DNA of 64,000 nucleotides from Sphingobium chungbukense (GTDB lineage: Bacteria; Pseudomonadota; Alphaproteobacteria; Sphingomonadales; Sphingomonadaceae): the NCBI RefSeq assembly GCF_001005725.1, contig NZ_LBIC01000004.1, positions 1-64,000 on the forward strand. Reading direction: 5' to 3'. Under the pieces are notes generated by a model. The model made no database searches. It saw only the letters and a program-made list of their open reading frames with translations, and was not told where the DNA came from. Position numbers and translations under genes: made by a program. Below are positions 17,516-27,939 of the stretch, one piece after another (the stretch's first letter is position 1; each line of letters begins with the position of its first letter).

Positions 17516-18720
17516 TGCTGGGCACCACCGTCATCCTCGCCTTCCGCGCGATCAACCGGCACAAGCTGCGCAGCTTCCTCACCACGCTCGGCATCATCAT
17601 CGGCGTGGCGGCGGTCGTCACCATGGTGACGCTGGGCAACGGGGCCACGGCCGCCGTGCGCGAACAGATCAGTTCGCTGGGCGCCAACGTCCTGCAACTT
17701 CGCCCTGGCCAGGGATTCGGCCGCGGCGGCGGCGGTCCGCGCCCCCCGGACTTCAAGCCCGCCGATCTTGCGGCGATAGAAAACCAGCTCACCGGCGTCC
17801 GCGCCGTCGCCCCCATGGTCCAGTCGAGCGGCACGGCCATCTACGAGGGCAGCAACTGGTCGACCACCGTCTACGGCACCACCGCCGCCTATTTCGAGGT
17901 GCAAAGCTGGAAAGCCGACACCGGCCGCCTCTTCATGCCGGAGGAGGAGGAGGCGGGGAAACCCGTCTGCATCATCGGCAACACGGTCCGCACCAATCTC
18001 TTCCAGGGCAATGACCCCGTCGGCAAGCGGATACGCATCAAGGGTGTTTCCTGCCAGGTCATCGGTGCGCTGGCCACGCGTGGACAGGGCGGCTTCGGCG
18101 ATCAGGACGATGTCGTCGTCATGCCCATCAAGTTCGTCCAGCGCCGCTTCACCGGCGACCGCGACATCAGCCAGATCATGGTCGCGGTCGACGACGCCTA
18201 TGACACCAGCACCGTGCAGACCAGCCTTGAGGAACTGATGCGCGAACGGCGCAAGGTGAAGCCGGGCGCGGAGGATAATTTCAACGTCTTCGACACCAAG
18301 CAGATCAGCGACACGCTGACCGGCACCACCACGATATTGACGCAGATCGTGGCGGCGGTGGCGGCGATATCCCTGCTGGTCGGGGGCATCGGCATCATGA
18401 ACATCATGCTCGTCTCCGTGACCGAGCGCACCCGCGAGATCGGCATCCGCCTCGCCATCGGCGCCGTCGCCCGCGAGGTGTTGATGCAGTTTCTGGTCGA
18501 AGCCATCGTCCTCTCCTGCCTTGGCGGCCTGATCGGTCTGTTCCTGGCGCTGATAGCCTCGCTCGCCATCGCCCCGCTGATGCAGGTGCCCTTCATCTTC
18601 GACGTCAAGGTGAACCTGATCGCCTTCCTCTTTTCCGCCGCCATCGGTGTCGTCTTCGGCTATTTCCCCGCTCGCCGTGCCGCCGCGCTCAACCCGATCG
18701 ACGCGCTGCGTCATGAATGA
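17515..18720 (+). CDS. ABC transporter permease, MacB-type
   Basis: The 401-residue permease has the FtsX/MacB topology. TM1 is near residues 17-40, with a large periplasmic domain of about 230 residues, then three TM segments near 273-297, 325-350 and 360-385. The GGIGIMNIMLVSVTERTREIGIR motif, the hallmark of MacB permeases, follows TM2. A glycine-arginine-rich loop (about residues 63-77) is low-complexity. Together with the three preceding genes this makes a complete tripartite exporter for a hydrophobic compound or peptide, substrate unknown. Confidence 0.93.
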   Translation: MLGTTVILAFRAINRHKLRSFLTTLGIIIGVAAVVTMVTLGNGATAAVREQISSLGANVLQLRPGQGFGRGGGGPRPPDFKPADLAAIENQLTGVRAVAPMVQSSGTAIYEGSNWSTTVYGTTAAYFEVQSWKADTGRLFMPEEEEAGKPVCIIGNTVRTNLFQGNDPVGKRIRIKGVSCQVIGALATRGQGGFGDQDDVVVMPIKFVQRRFTGDRDISQIMVAVDDAYDTSTVQTSLEELMRERRKVKPGAEDNFNVFDTKQISDTLTGTTTILTQIVAAVAAISLLVGGIGIMNIMLVSVTERTREIGIRLAIGAVAREVLMQFLVEAIVLSCLGGLIGLFLALIASLAIAPLMQVPFIFDVKVNLIAFLFSAAIGVVFGYFPARRAAALNPIDALRHE

Positions 18721-18941
18721 CCGGCAAGATCCTGCATGGCTCGCCACATTCCGTACAGTCATGCGGCAAGCATCTTTCCCTGGGAAATAATCGTTCATGA
18801 ACAGATATTCAGACTAAATCCGTTTCCATTACACTTTTCGACAAACTCCGCCATGCCGCGACACATCCCTGCGACAGGCCCCTCCTAAATCTGATTTCAA
18901 CGCCGGACAGCGGCGCAGAAATCGAAGCAAGGAGCAACGAC

Positions 18942-19304
18942 ATGATGAAGAAGTTTCTGATGGCCCTGGCCGCCACCACGATGGTCGCCAGCCCGATGAT
19001 CACCGCGCAGGCGCAGGCCGCGCCGCATCGCGAGGAAACCCGCATCGTCAAGCAAGGCCCGCACGGCCGCATGGTGGTCAAGCAGAAGACCGTGGTCCGC
19101 AAGGACGATCACCGCCGCTGGGCCAAGGGACAGCGCTTCGACCGCCGCTACGCGCACAATTATCGCGTCATCGACAATTATCGCGGCTACCGTCTGAAGG
19201 CCCCGCCGCGGGGCTATCACTGGGTCCGGTCGGGCAATGACGCGGTCCTGGTCGCGATCACCAGCGGCATCATCGCCTCGATCATCACCGGCGCGATCCG
19301 CTAA
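18942..19304 (+). CDS. RcnB-family periplasmic protein
   Basis: This 120-residue secreted protein has a signal peptide ending near AQAQAA (residue 26). The mature part is rich in Arg, His and Tyr (RYAHNYRVIDNYRGYRLKAPPRGYHWVRSGNDAVLVAI), the pattern of the RcnB family. In E. coli RcnB modulates nickel/cobalt efflux in the periplasm; sphingomonad homologues are numerous and mostly unstudied. AAGGAG lies 11 bases before the first ATG. A GTTCATGAAC palindrome is 140 bp upstream. It is monocistronic and ends in a strong terminator. Confidence 0.8.
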   Translation: MMKKFLMALAATTMVASPMITAQAQAAPHREETRIVKQGPHGRMVVKQKTVVRKDDHRRWAKGQRFDRRYAHNYRVIDNYRGYRLKAPPRGYHWVRSGNDAVLVAITSGIIASIITGAIR

Positions 19305-19307
19305 ACC

Positions 19308-19345
19308 AAAAGACGCTCCGGAGCCGGGTCTCCGGGGCGTCTTTT
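19308..19345. terminator. Bidirectional intrinsic terminator
   Basis: AGACGCTCCGGAG (19311-19323) pairs with CTCCGGGGCGTCT (19330-19342), with one mismatch. T-runs flank it on both strands (CTTTT to the right; AAAA to the left). It sits between the convergent RcnB-like gene and the permease gene and should serve both. Confidence 0.85.
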
Positions 19346-20749
19346 CTATACCAGCCCCGTCAGATAATAGACCGCGATCACCACGAACACGGTGAAGGTC
19401 TTGATCAGCGTCAGCGCGAAAATATCCTTGTAAGCCTGCCGATGGGTCAATCCCGTCACTGCCAGCAGGGTGATGATCGCCCCATTATGCGGCAGGCTGT
19501 CCATGCCCCCGCTTGCCATCGATGCGACCCGATGCAGCACCTCGCGCGGGATTCCGGCCGCATCGCCCGCCGCCGTGAACTGCTCCGCCATCGCCGCCAG
19601 CGCGATCGACAGCCCGCCCGAGGCCGATCCCGTGATCCCGGCCAGCGACGTCACGGTGATCGCCTCATTCACCAGCGGATTGGGCACCGCCTTCAGCGCC
19701 TCCTTCACCACCAGAAAGCCCGGCAGCGCCGCGATCACCGCCCCGAAACCATATTCGACCGCCGTGTTCATCCCCGCCAGCAGGGCTCCGCCCACGGCCG
19801 CTTTCGACCCATCGGCAAAGCGCCGGGCCACCGGCCGGAAAGCGAAGAGCAGGATCGTCGCGATCCCCGCCAGCAGCGCGCCCTCCACGGCCCAGAGCGC
19901 CGCCACCTGTGCCACCTTCACCGTCACCGGCTCGGACAGGCCGATCAGCGACACACCGACTTCTTCCCCCGGCACCATGCGCGGGATCATCATGGTCAGC
20001 GCCAGATTGCCCAGACCGACCACCAGCAAAGGCAGCAGCGCGATCAGCGGATGCACCCCGCCCTGCTCGCCGGCCACGGCTTCCGGCTCGTTCACCAGCG
20101 TCTCCGGCGCGCCATAGCCCTCTCCCGCCGCCATAAGCCTGGCTTTGCGCCAGCCCAGATAGGTCAACCCCAACCCCGTGATGCACAGGGACCCGATCAG
20201 CCCCAGCACCGGCGCCGCCCAGGCGGTGGTCCCGAAGAAACTGGTCGGGATGATATTCTGGATCTGCGGCGTCCCAGGCATCGCATCCATGGTGAAGGTG
20301 ATGGCGCCAAGGCCGATCGTCGCGGGCACCAGCCGCTTGGGAATATTGCCCTGCCGGAACATCTCGGCAGCGAAGGGATAGACGGCGAACACCGCCACGA
20401 AGACCGAAACCCCGCCATAGGTCAGCAGCGCCGTCACCAGCATGATCGCCGGGATCGCCTGCCTCGCCCCGACCAGCCGGACCACCGCCGTCACGATCGC
20501 ACGCGAAAAGCCCGAAATCTCGATCAGCTTGCCGAACAGCGCGCCCAGCAGGAACACGGGGAAATAGAGCTTCAGGAAGCTTCCCACCTTCTCCATGAAG
20601 AGACCCGAAAACACCGCAGGCACGGCGGAAGGATCAGTCAGGAACACCGCCAGCATGGCCAGCAACGGCGCCATCACTATGACGCTCATCCCCCGATAGG
20701 CCGCGATCATCAGCAATATCAGCGACAAGGCCGCGATCCCGACCGCCAT
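19346..20749 (-). CDS. GntP-family permease (gluconate/hydroxy-acid:H+ symporter type)
   Basis: The 467-residue protein has 12-14 hydrophobic segments and GntP signatures: LFGKLIEISGFSRAI, TYGGVSVFVAVFAVYPFA and TGSASGGLSIAL near the C-terminus. Family members import gluconate, fructuronate, D-serine or related acids by proton symport. No kinase or dehydrogenase gene is adjacent, so the substrate stays open. I start at ATG 20749, preceded by GGGAGA; the upstream extension to 20842 is charged and lacks family similarity. Confidence 0.9.
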   Translation of the reverse strand: MAVGIAALSLILLMIAAYRGMSVIVMAPLLAMLAVFLTDPSAVPAVFSGLFMEKVGSFLKLYFPVFLLGALFGKLIEISGFSRAIVTAVVRLVGARQAIPAIMLVTALLTYGGVSVFVAVFAVYPFAAEMFRQGNIPKRLVPATIGLGAITFTMDAMPGTPQIQNIIPTSFFGTTAWAAPVLGLIGSLCITGLGLTYLGWRKARLMAAGEGYGAPETLVNEPEAVAGEQGGVHPLIALLPLLVVGLGNLALTMMIPRMVPGEEVGVSLIGLSEPVTVKVAQVAALWAVEGALLAGIATILLFAFRPVARRFADGSKAAVGGALLAGMNTAVEYGFGAVIAALPGFLVVKEALKAVPNPLVNEAITVTSLAGITGSASGGLSIALAAMAEQFTAAGDAAGIPREVLHRVASMASGGMDSLPHNGAIITLLAVTGLTHRQAYKDIFALTLIKTFTVFVVIAVYYLTGLV

Positions 20750-20967
20750 TCCATTCTCCCCTTTTCGCGTCGTTGTCCAACCTCTATGCAAGCGGCGGGG
20801 CAACGCCAAGTCTCCCTTGCCTTTCTCCTGCATTTCCGTCATAGGCGCCGCTTCGCACGGCTCCGGGGTGACTCGGAGGCGCGCGATTGAATGCTTGAGA
20901 CGACAGCCGGAGGGGCGTTCCGCATGGGGCGGACGTCAGCGATCGGCCAACAGATGAGGCAATACCC

Positions 20968-21390
20968 ATGGCTCTTTACGAGCATGTGTTCCTTGCGCGC
21001 CAGGATCTGGCACAGGCGCAGGTGGACGCTCTGGCGGAAACCGCCACCAAGATCGTCGAGGATAATGCTGGCAAGGTGACCAAGGTGGAAACCTGGGGCC
21101 TGCGTTCGCTCGCTTACAAGATCGCCAAGAACCGCAAGGCTCATTATGTGATGCTGAACATCGACGCCCCCGCGGGTGTCGTTGCGGAACTGGAGCGCCA
21201 GACCCAGATCAACGAAGACATCATCCGCTACATGACCATCAAGGTCGATGAGCTGGAAGCCGGTCCGTCGGTCATGATGCGCAAGCAGGAACGCGCCGAG
21301 CGTGGTCCGCGCGGCGATCGTGGCGACCGTGGTCCCCGCGAAGACCGTGGCCCGCGCCGTGAGCGCGAAGAAGCCGCCGCCGGCGAATAA
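20968..21390 (+). CDS. rpsF: 30S ribosomal protein S6
   Basis: S6 binds 16S rRNA with S18 in the platform of the small subunit. The first 100 residues are canonical ([26 protein letters not shown] block, [10 protein letters not shown]). The C-terminus has a long Arg/Gly/Asp/Glu repeat tail ([21 protein letters not shown]), a common alphaproteobacterial extension that brings the length to 140. It is the first gene of rpsF-rpsR-rplI. Upstream are 218 bp shared with the divergent permease gene. Confidence 0.97.
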   Translation: MALYEHVFLARQDLAQAQVDALAETATKIVEDNAGKVTKVETWGLRSLAYKIAKNRKAHYVMLNIDAPAGVVAELERQTQINEDIIRYMTIKVDELEAGPSVMMRKQERAERGPRGDRGDRGPREDRGPRREREEAAAGE

Positions 21391-21403
21391 GGAGATCTGA
21401 ACA

Positions 21404-21628
21404 ATGGCACGCCCGTTTTTCCGCCGCCGCAAGAGCTGCCCCTTCGCCGCCAAGGATGCGCCGAAGATCGATTATAAGGACGTTCGTCTGCTCCAGGGCT
21501 TCGTGTCCGAGCGCGGCAAGATCGTCCCCAGCCGCATCACCGCGGTTTCCGCCAAGAAGCAGCGCGAGCTGGCCCAGGCCATCAAGCGCGCCCGTCATCT
21601 GGGCCTGCTGCCCTACATCGTGAAGTGA
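21404..21628 (+). CDS. rpsR: 30S ribosomal protein S18
   Basis: The 74-residue basic protein pairs with S6 on the 30S platform. [20 protein letters not shown] and the [28 protein letters not shown] core are diagnostic. AAGGAG lies 8-9 bases before the ATG, and the gap from rpsF is 13 bp. Confidence 0.98.
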   Translation: MARPFFRRRKSCPFAAKDAPKIDYKDVRLLQGFVSERGKIVPSRITAVSAKKQRELAQAIKRARHLGLLPYIVK

Positions 21629-21641
21629 GGGAGTAAGACTC

Positions 21642-22238
21642 ATGGAAATCATTCTCCTTGAACGGATCGAGAAGCTGGGCGCCATCGGTGACGTCGTCAC
21701 CGTGAAGGACGGTTACGCCCGTAACTATCTGCTGCCCAACAAGAAGGCGCTGCGTTCGAACGCCGCCAACAAGAAGGTGTTCGAAGCCAACCGCGCGAAG
21801 ATCGAAGCCGACAACGCCGCCCGCCGCTCCGACGCCGAAAAGGCTGCCGAAGGCGTCAACGGCAAGCAGATCGTCCTGATCCGCCAGTCGTCCAACGCCG
21901 GCCACCTCTATGGTTCGGTCGCCGTCCGTGACGTCGTCGAAGCCCTCCACGCCGATGGCGTCACCAACGTCACCAAGGCGATGGTCGTTCTGGAACGCCC
22001 GATCAAGACGCTCGGCGTGTTCGACGTCAAGGTCGCGCTGCACCCCGAAGTCGCCGTCACCATCACGGTGAACGTCGCCCGCTCGCCGGAAGAGGCTGAC
22101 CTTCAGGCGCAGGGCGTCGACGTGATGGCCGACCTGTTCGAAAAGGACGAGGCTGGCTTCACCGAAGATTATGATCCGAATGCGGAACCCGGCGAGATCG
22201 CCGTGGAAGCCGAAGAAGCTCCGGCCGAAGAAGCCTGA
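21642..22238 (+). CDS. rplI: 50S ribosomal protein L9
   Basis: L9 binds 23S rRNA through its N-terminal domain (MEIILLERIEKLGAIGDVVTVKDGYARNYLLPN), linked by a long helix to the C-terminal domain. At 198 residues it exceeds the E. coli form (149) by an acidic tail (PNAEPGEIAVEAEEAPAEEA type), as in other alphaproteobacteria. It is the last gene of the operon and is followed by a strong terminator. Confidence 0.97.
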   Translation: MEIILLERIEKLGAIGDVVTVKDGYARNYLLPNKKALRSNAANKKVFEANRAKIEADNAARRSDAEKAAEGVNGKQIVLIRQSSNAGHLYGSVAVRDVVEALHADGVTNVTKAMVVLERPIKTLGVFDVKVALHPEVAVTITVNVARSPEEADLQAQGVDVMADLFEKDEAGFTEDYDPNAEPGEIAVEAEEAPAEEA

Positions 22239-22260
22239 GCCTCAGCATCGGACTGAACAG

Positions 22261-22289
22261 AAAAGCCGCCCTCACCGGGCGGCTTTTTT
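22261..22289 (+). terminator. Intrinsic terminator of rpsF-rpsR-rplI
   Basis: AAAAGCCGCCC and GGGCGGCTTTTTT form an 11-bp stem with a TCACC-type loop, running into six Ts, 22 bases after the rplI stop. Confidence 0.92.
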
Positions 22290-22383
22290 GTTGGATATGA
22301 CGACAGTCGATGACCAAAATTCATGCGTTGCCGACGCATAAAAGGCCCCAAAACCCGCGGCCTTTCTTTCCCTCCCGTCCCGT

Positions 22384-22800
22384 TCAGGCCGCCAACATCA
22401 CCGGCTGAACCTGCACCATGCCGCGCGCCACATCCTTGATCAGCCCGATGAACCTGGCTGCCTCGCGCGCGATCATCGCCTTGTTGAAGCAGGCCGCCGC
22501 TCCCCGATCCAGCGCCTCGCCCGTGATCGGCGCCCCGTCGCGCATCAGGCTGGACAGCATGATGACGGGGCGCGGGTCCATGTCCATGATCTCGTCCAAT
22601 ATGGTCATGCCGTCCTTCCCCGGCATGGCGACGTCCAGCGTCACCACATCGGGCCGGTGCAGCCGGACAAGATCGATCGCCTCGTCCCCGTCGCGGGCGA
22701 TCCCCACCACTTCGAAACGCCGGTCGCGCTCCAGCAGCGTTTCGATCATCGCACGGATGGTCAAGGAATCGTCGACCACCACTATCCGTATCGGTTTCAT
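22384..22800 (-). CDS. Single-domain response regulator (CheY/CheB-receiver type)
   Basis: The 138-residue protein is a receiver domain without an output domain. Acidic residues D10-D11 (VVVDDS), the phospho-acceptor D56 (TLDVAMPG), S83/S84 and K107 are all present. The sequence (DSLTIRAMIETLLERDRRFEVVGIARDGDEAI, MPGKDGMTILDEIM) is closest to the receiver of CheB methylesterase, which suggests that it descends from or cooperates with chemotaxis-type signalling. No kinase is adjacent. I start at ATG 22800; the longer frame upstream is not protein-like. Confidence 0.85.
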   Translation of the reverse strand: MKPIRIVVVDDSLTIRAMIETLLERDRRFEVVGIARDGDEAIDLVRLHRPDVVTLDVAMPGKDGMTILDEIMDMDPRPVIMLSSLMRDGAPITGEALDRGAAACFNKAMIAREAARFIGLIKDVARGMVQVQPVMLAA

Positions 22801-22865
22801 GCCCCGGACCTTTCCCGATCTGTCATGACGATCATAACGGACCGGGAGGAACCGGCTTAAATCCG

Positions 22866-25562
22866 TCAGAAGAACAGCTTGCGGAAGCTGATCGTCACCG
22901 CCCGCCCCAGCGGATCGAGATAGCCCGGCTGGTAACGCACCGGCGTCATTCCGGTCGCATCGGTCACGCTGCGCCGTTGGTTGAAGAGATTGTCGATGCC
23001 GATCGACACGCGCGCTCCCCGCAGGAAGGGATGCCGCTTCACCAACGAAGGCATCTGGCCCAGATTGGCAAAAAGCCGCAAGTCCACCGTCGCCAGGCTG
23101 CCGAAGTCCAGCCGTGAGGCTCCGCCGAGGGCGCCGTCGACATGGGTGCCGCTCTCCCAATCGACGCTCAGCCGCGCGCCAAGCCCATTATTGGTATAGC
23201 CGACCCGCGCATTCAGCTCATGCCGCGGCTGGCCACCCGACGATCCCGTGGCGCCACCGTTCAGCAAATCCAGTTCCGGCACGCCCGGCGCGATCAGGAT
23301 GCTCTCGGTGAAATGCCAGGTGTGATAGAGGCTGAAGCTCAACCGGCCGCCACCGCCACCAGGGCCGCGTCCGCCGCCGCCAAAGCCACCCGGACCACCG
23401 AATCCGCCGCCAGGACCAGGCTGGCCGCCTCCGCCAGAGCCGCCGGGGCCGCCTTGATCGCCTTCGCGGCGCGGTCGATCACCACCATCCTGCGTCTGCG
23501 GCGGCTGCCCCCCCTGCCCACCGCCCGGTCCTCCACCCGGCCCGCGATTGCCGAACAGGCCGCGCAGGTCCTGCAATTCCTTGGGCCGTTCCTCAGGCTT
23601 GGCGCCCGCCGCGCGCCACGCCTCGATCACTTTCTGGATGTGCGATTTCAGCGGGATGGAAAGATCGAAACCCCAGCGCAACTGCTCGCTCTGCGATCGC
23701 AGATAATTGACCGGCCGCGCGTCGATCTGAGTCAACATACAGCTATAGCAATCACGCCTGAAGCGATCTTCAAAGGCATCTTCGATCGCCGGTGTCGGCG
23801 TCGGGAAAGCCGAAATCGGATTCCTCGTCCGGCTGTTGGTATAGGTCGCGGTGAGCGTCAGATTCGGTTTCTCGAAAGGCTTGATCGTGGCACTCAAGCG
23901 GAACTGATCCCGTACGCTCTCTTTAAGGTCGGCATTGCCGCCGCTGATCTGGGTAACGAAGACGGTTTGGCCTGTCCGGTAATCGAAGACCGACACGTTG
24001 GGCGTCGAAATCAATGGATCGGTGATCTGTTGCCCGGTCGGCGCCGCGCGGTCCTGATTGGCCGACATCAGCAATTGCACGGCGGGCACCGGCCGCCAGC
24101 GCATGCCGTAGCCCAAGGTCGAAAGCGTGCCGAAATCGGAATAATGCTGCGCCGCCGCATTCACATTGACGCCGATGTCGCCCACCGCGCCCAGCACGCC
24201 CTTGGACCGGCTGGTGATCGGCATGTCCAGGCTGATCTGCCCGCTGCCGATTTCCCGGCTGTAACTGCTGTTGCGCTCCACGCCCGACCGGATCGACCAG
24301 CTATCGAAGCCATTGGCCGATCCGCCCAGGCGCACCGCTGTCGTCACCGCCCCGGCGGGCAGGTCGAACAGCGAACCCGACAGCAGCAGGTCGCCCTGTA
24401 TGGCCTGGGACTCGGCCTTCGCCCGATCGATCACATGGGTGGAGAAGAGATCGGCCACGAAACTGCCGAAGGGATCGGCACCGCCGTCGATGGCATTCTG
24501 GATCGCGTCCTGACCGATGCCGCGATCGGTGGAGGTGCGGGTGCTGGAATAATCGCCATTGCCGGTGAAGGACCATTGCCAGCCGCCGCCCAGCAGCCCG
24601 TTCAGCGTCACGCCGACATGGCCGGTCGTGCCCTTGACCTGCTGCCCCAGCACGCCCGCCTGCCGCAGATAACGATAGAAGCTCGTCTGATCGGCGAAAG
24701 GCGAGAAGGGGTTGCCCGCCGCCAGCGTCAATTGTTCCGCCTCGAACCCTTGCAGGCTGTCGCTGTCCGACAGTTCCAGCCGCCCGTTGACGGTCATCGA
24801 CACCTTGCCCAGCGCGCGGGCCAGAGTCGCATTGGTGGCGAAGCTCTCGGTCGCCGGGCTGAGCGTGCGGTGGTGGGCCAGTTCCGCGCCGGTCATGGCG
24901 TTCTCGCCGACCAGAAATGCGGAGAGGCCCGATTGCTGGTTGGCCCGATCGCCCTGCACCGTCGGCACAACCCCGCGTTCGCTTTCCAGCAGCGACGCGG
25001 CGGTCTTGTACTGCATGTTCAGGGTGAAGCGATTATCCCCCCTTATGCGCAGCAGCCCGCCTTCCGCCGATCCATTGTCGCGCCCGCCCTCCGTGGTCGT
25101 GCCCGCGCGCAGGTCCACCGTCTCAGCGCGGAAACGCTGGCGCAGGACGATGTTCACCACCTTCTGCGTCGGCGCATAGCCATAGCTGAGCGCCACCTGT
25201 TCGGGCAGGATGTCGACCCGCGCCACCGCTTCGGAGGGGATGTCCTGGATCTCCGAGAAGCTCGAAATCCGCTTGCCGTTGAGCAGGACCACCGGGCTGC
25301 CATTGGTCTGCGGCGACAGTTCCGTGATCATCTCGGCTATCGAGGTGACGCCCAGAGCGCGGACATCGGCGGGGGAAAGCTGCTGTTCCGGCTTGATATT
25401 GCCGGCGACCGCGCCGCGCTCAGGCTGGCCGGTGACGACGATCTCGTCGGCGTCGTCCATCTGTCCCGCAGGACCTTTGGGCTGCTGCGTCTGCGCCATC
25501 AGTGCGCCCGGCGCTGCGCTCATCATCAACGGAAACAGAAGACATGTGAAGGAACGGCGCAC
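22866..25562 (-). CDS. TonB-dependent receptor with glycine-rich insert
   Basis: The 898-residue outer-membrane receptor has a signal peptide ending at LMAQ (about residue 23) and a TonB box region (DEIVVTGQ). Its plug carries VVLLNGKRISSFSEIQDIPSEAVARVDILPEQVALSYGYAPTQ-type motifs, typical of sphingomonad receptors that lack the usual YGSGA loop. Residues 670-738 are a Gly/Pro/Gln/Arg-rich low-complexity block placed just before a late barrel strand. The C-terminus ends ITISFRKLFF. GTG at 25562 follows AGGGGTG and is chosen as start. It lies 107 bp downstream of the oxygenase gene on the same strand, with direct repeats in the gap. Confidence 0.88.
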   Translation of the reverse strand: MRRSFTCLLFPLMMSAAPGALMAQTQQPKGPAGQMDDADEIVVTGQPERGAVAGNIKPEQQLSPADVRALGVTSIAEMITELSPQTNGSPVVLLNGKRISSFSEIQDIPSEAVARVDILPEQVALSYGYAPTQKVVNIVLRQRFRAETVDLRAGTTTEGGRDNGSAEGGLLRIRGDNRFTLNMQYKTAASLLESERGVVPTVQGDRANQQSGLSAFLVGENAMTGAELAHHRTLSPATESFATNATLARALGKVSMTVNGRLELSDSDSLQGFEAEQLTLAAGNPFSPFADQTSFYRYLRQAGVLGQQVKGTTGHVGVTLNGLLGGGWQWSFTGNGDYSSTRTSTDRGIGQDAIQNAIDGGADPFGSFVADLFSTHVIDRAKAESQAIQGDLLLSGSLFDLPAGAVTTAVRLGGSANGFDSWSIRSGVERNSSYSREIGSGQISLDMPITSRSKGVLGAVGDIGVNVNAAAQHYSDFGTLSTLGYGMRWRPVPAVQLLMSANQDRAAPTGQQITDPLISTPNVSVFDYRTGQTVFVTQISGGNADLKESVRDQFRLSATIKPFEKPNLTLTATYTNSRTRNPISAFPTPTPAIEDAFEDRFRRDCYSCMLTQIDARPVNYLRSQSEQLRWGFDLSIPLKSHIQKVIEAWRAAGAKPEERPKELQDLRGLFGNRGPGGGPGGGQGGQPPQTQDGGDRPRREGDQGGPGGSGGGGQPGPGGGFGGPGGFGGGGRGPGGGGGRLSFSLYHTWHFTESILIAPGVPELDLLNGGATGSSGGQPRHELNARVGYTNNGLGARLSVDWESGTHVDGALGGASRLDFGSLATVDLRLFANLGQMPSLVKRHPFLRGARVSIGIDNLFNQRRSVTDATGMTPVRYQPGYLDPLGRAVTISFRKLFF

Positions 25563-25611
25563 TTTTCACCCCTAAATCCAGGACCCTGACGCATCCCTCT
25601 CTAGGCGGGAG

Positions 25612-25656
25612 TTGTCGCAAAATTCTGGCAAGGCCGATAAGGATTTGTCGCAAAAT
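25612..25656 (-). promoter_or_regulatory. 12-bp perfect direct repeats upstream of TonB receptor
   Basis: TTGTCGCAAAAT occurs at 25612-25623 and 25645-25656, 33 bp apart start to start, about three helical turns. On the gene strand this reads ATTTTGCGACAA. The copies lie 50-94 bp upstream of the receptor start, where an operator or activator site would be expected. The regulator is unknown. Confidence 0.5.
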
Positions 25657-25669
25657 GTAATCGGGAAAA

Positions 25670-27730
<2,061 letters not shown>

Positions 27731-27733
27731 TCG

Positions 27734-27844
27734 CGTCATCCCCGAGCAAGCGGGGTGGCGATTGGGAAAGGGCGGATGAACGCCGATTGCCGCCGCTGAG
27801 CGCAATATGCTCCCGCGAAGGCAGGAGCGGTATCCAGGCTGGGC
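27734..27844. repeat. Intergenic REP-like sequences
   Basis: CGTCATCCCCGAGCAAGCGGGGTGGCG (27734-27760) is a palindrome of the type found at two other places in this window. At 27809-27844 there is a second type, a GCTCC...GGAGC hairpin followed by TATCCAGG, reminiscent of the 'CCCGCGAAGGCGGGAATCCAG' repeats common in Caulobacter and sphingomonad intergenic DNA. The 209-bp gap holds no gene. Confidence 0.6.
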
Positions 27845-27939
27845 GCAAATCAATGCCTGCCTGTCATCCGATGCCCGTCATCGCCCCCTCGACAGGGATG
27901 ACGATTGTGGGCAGCTATCAGGGTCTCAAAGGGGGAAGC

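Noticed and set aside
15277..18720. The pump as a resistance island
   Set aside because: Codon use and GC are like the neighbours, and no integrase or IS lies near it. It looks like a resident operon next to fabD.
18792..18801. GTTCATGAAC palindrome upstream of the RcnB-like gene as an operator
   Set aside because: Ten bases of symmetry can occur by chance; no second site or promoter alignment supports it.
20843..20967. A possible S6:S18-binding autoregulatory hairpin in the rpsF leader
   Set aside because: Only a short bulged stem around TTCCGC...GCGGA is visible. I could not align it convincingly to the known motif with its CCG bulge, so it is not listed.
23340..23560. The glycine-rich tract as a frameshift or a separate gene
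   Set aside because: The reading frame is continuous through the tract, and barrel sequence typical of the same receptor follows it.
23142..25589. An 815-codon open frame antisense to the second TonB receptor
   Set aside because: It is Arg/His/Ala-rich with no recognisable domain, and the receptor on the other strand is clear.
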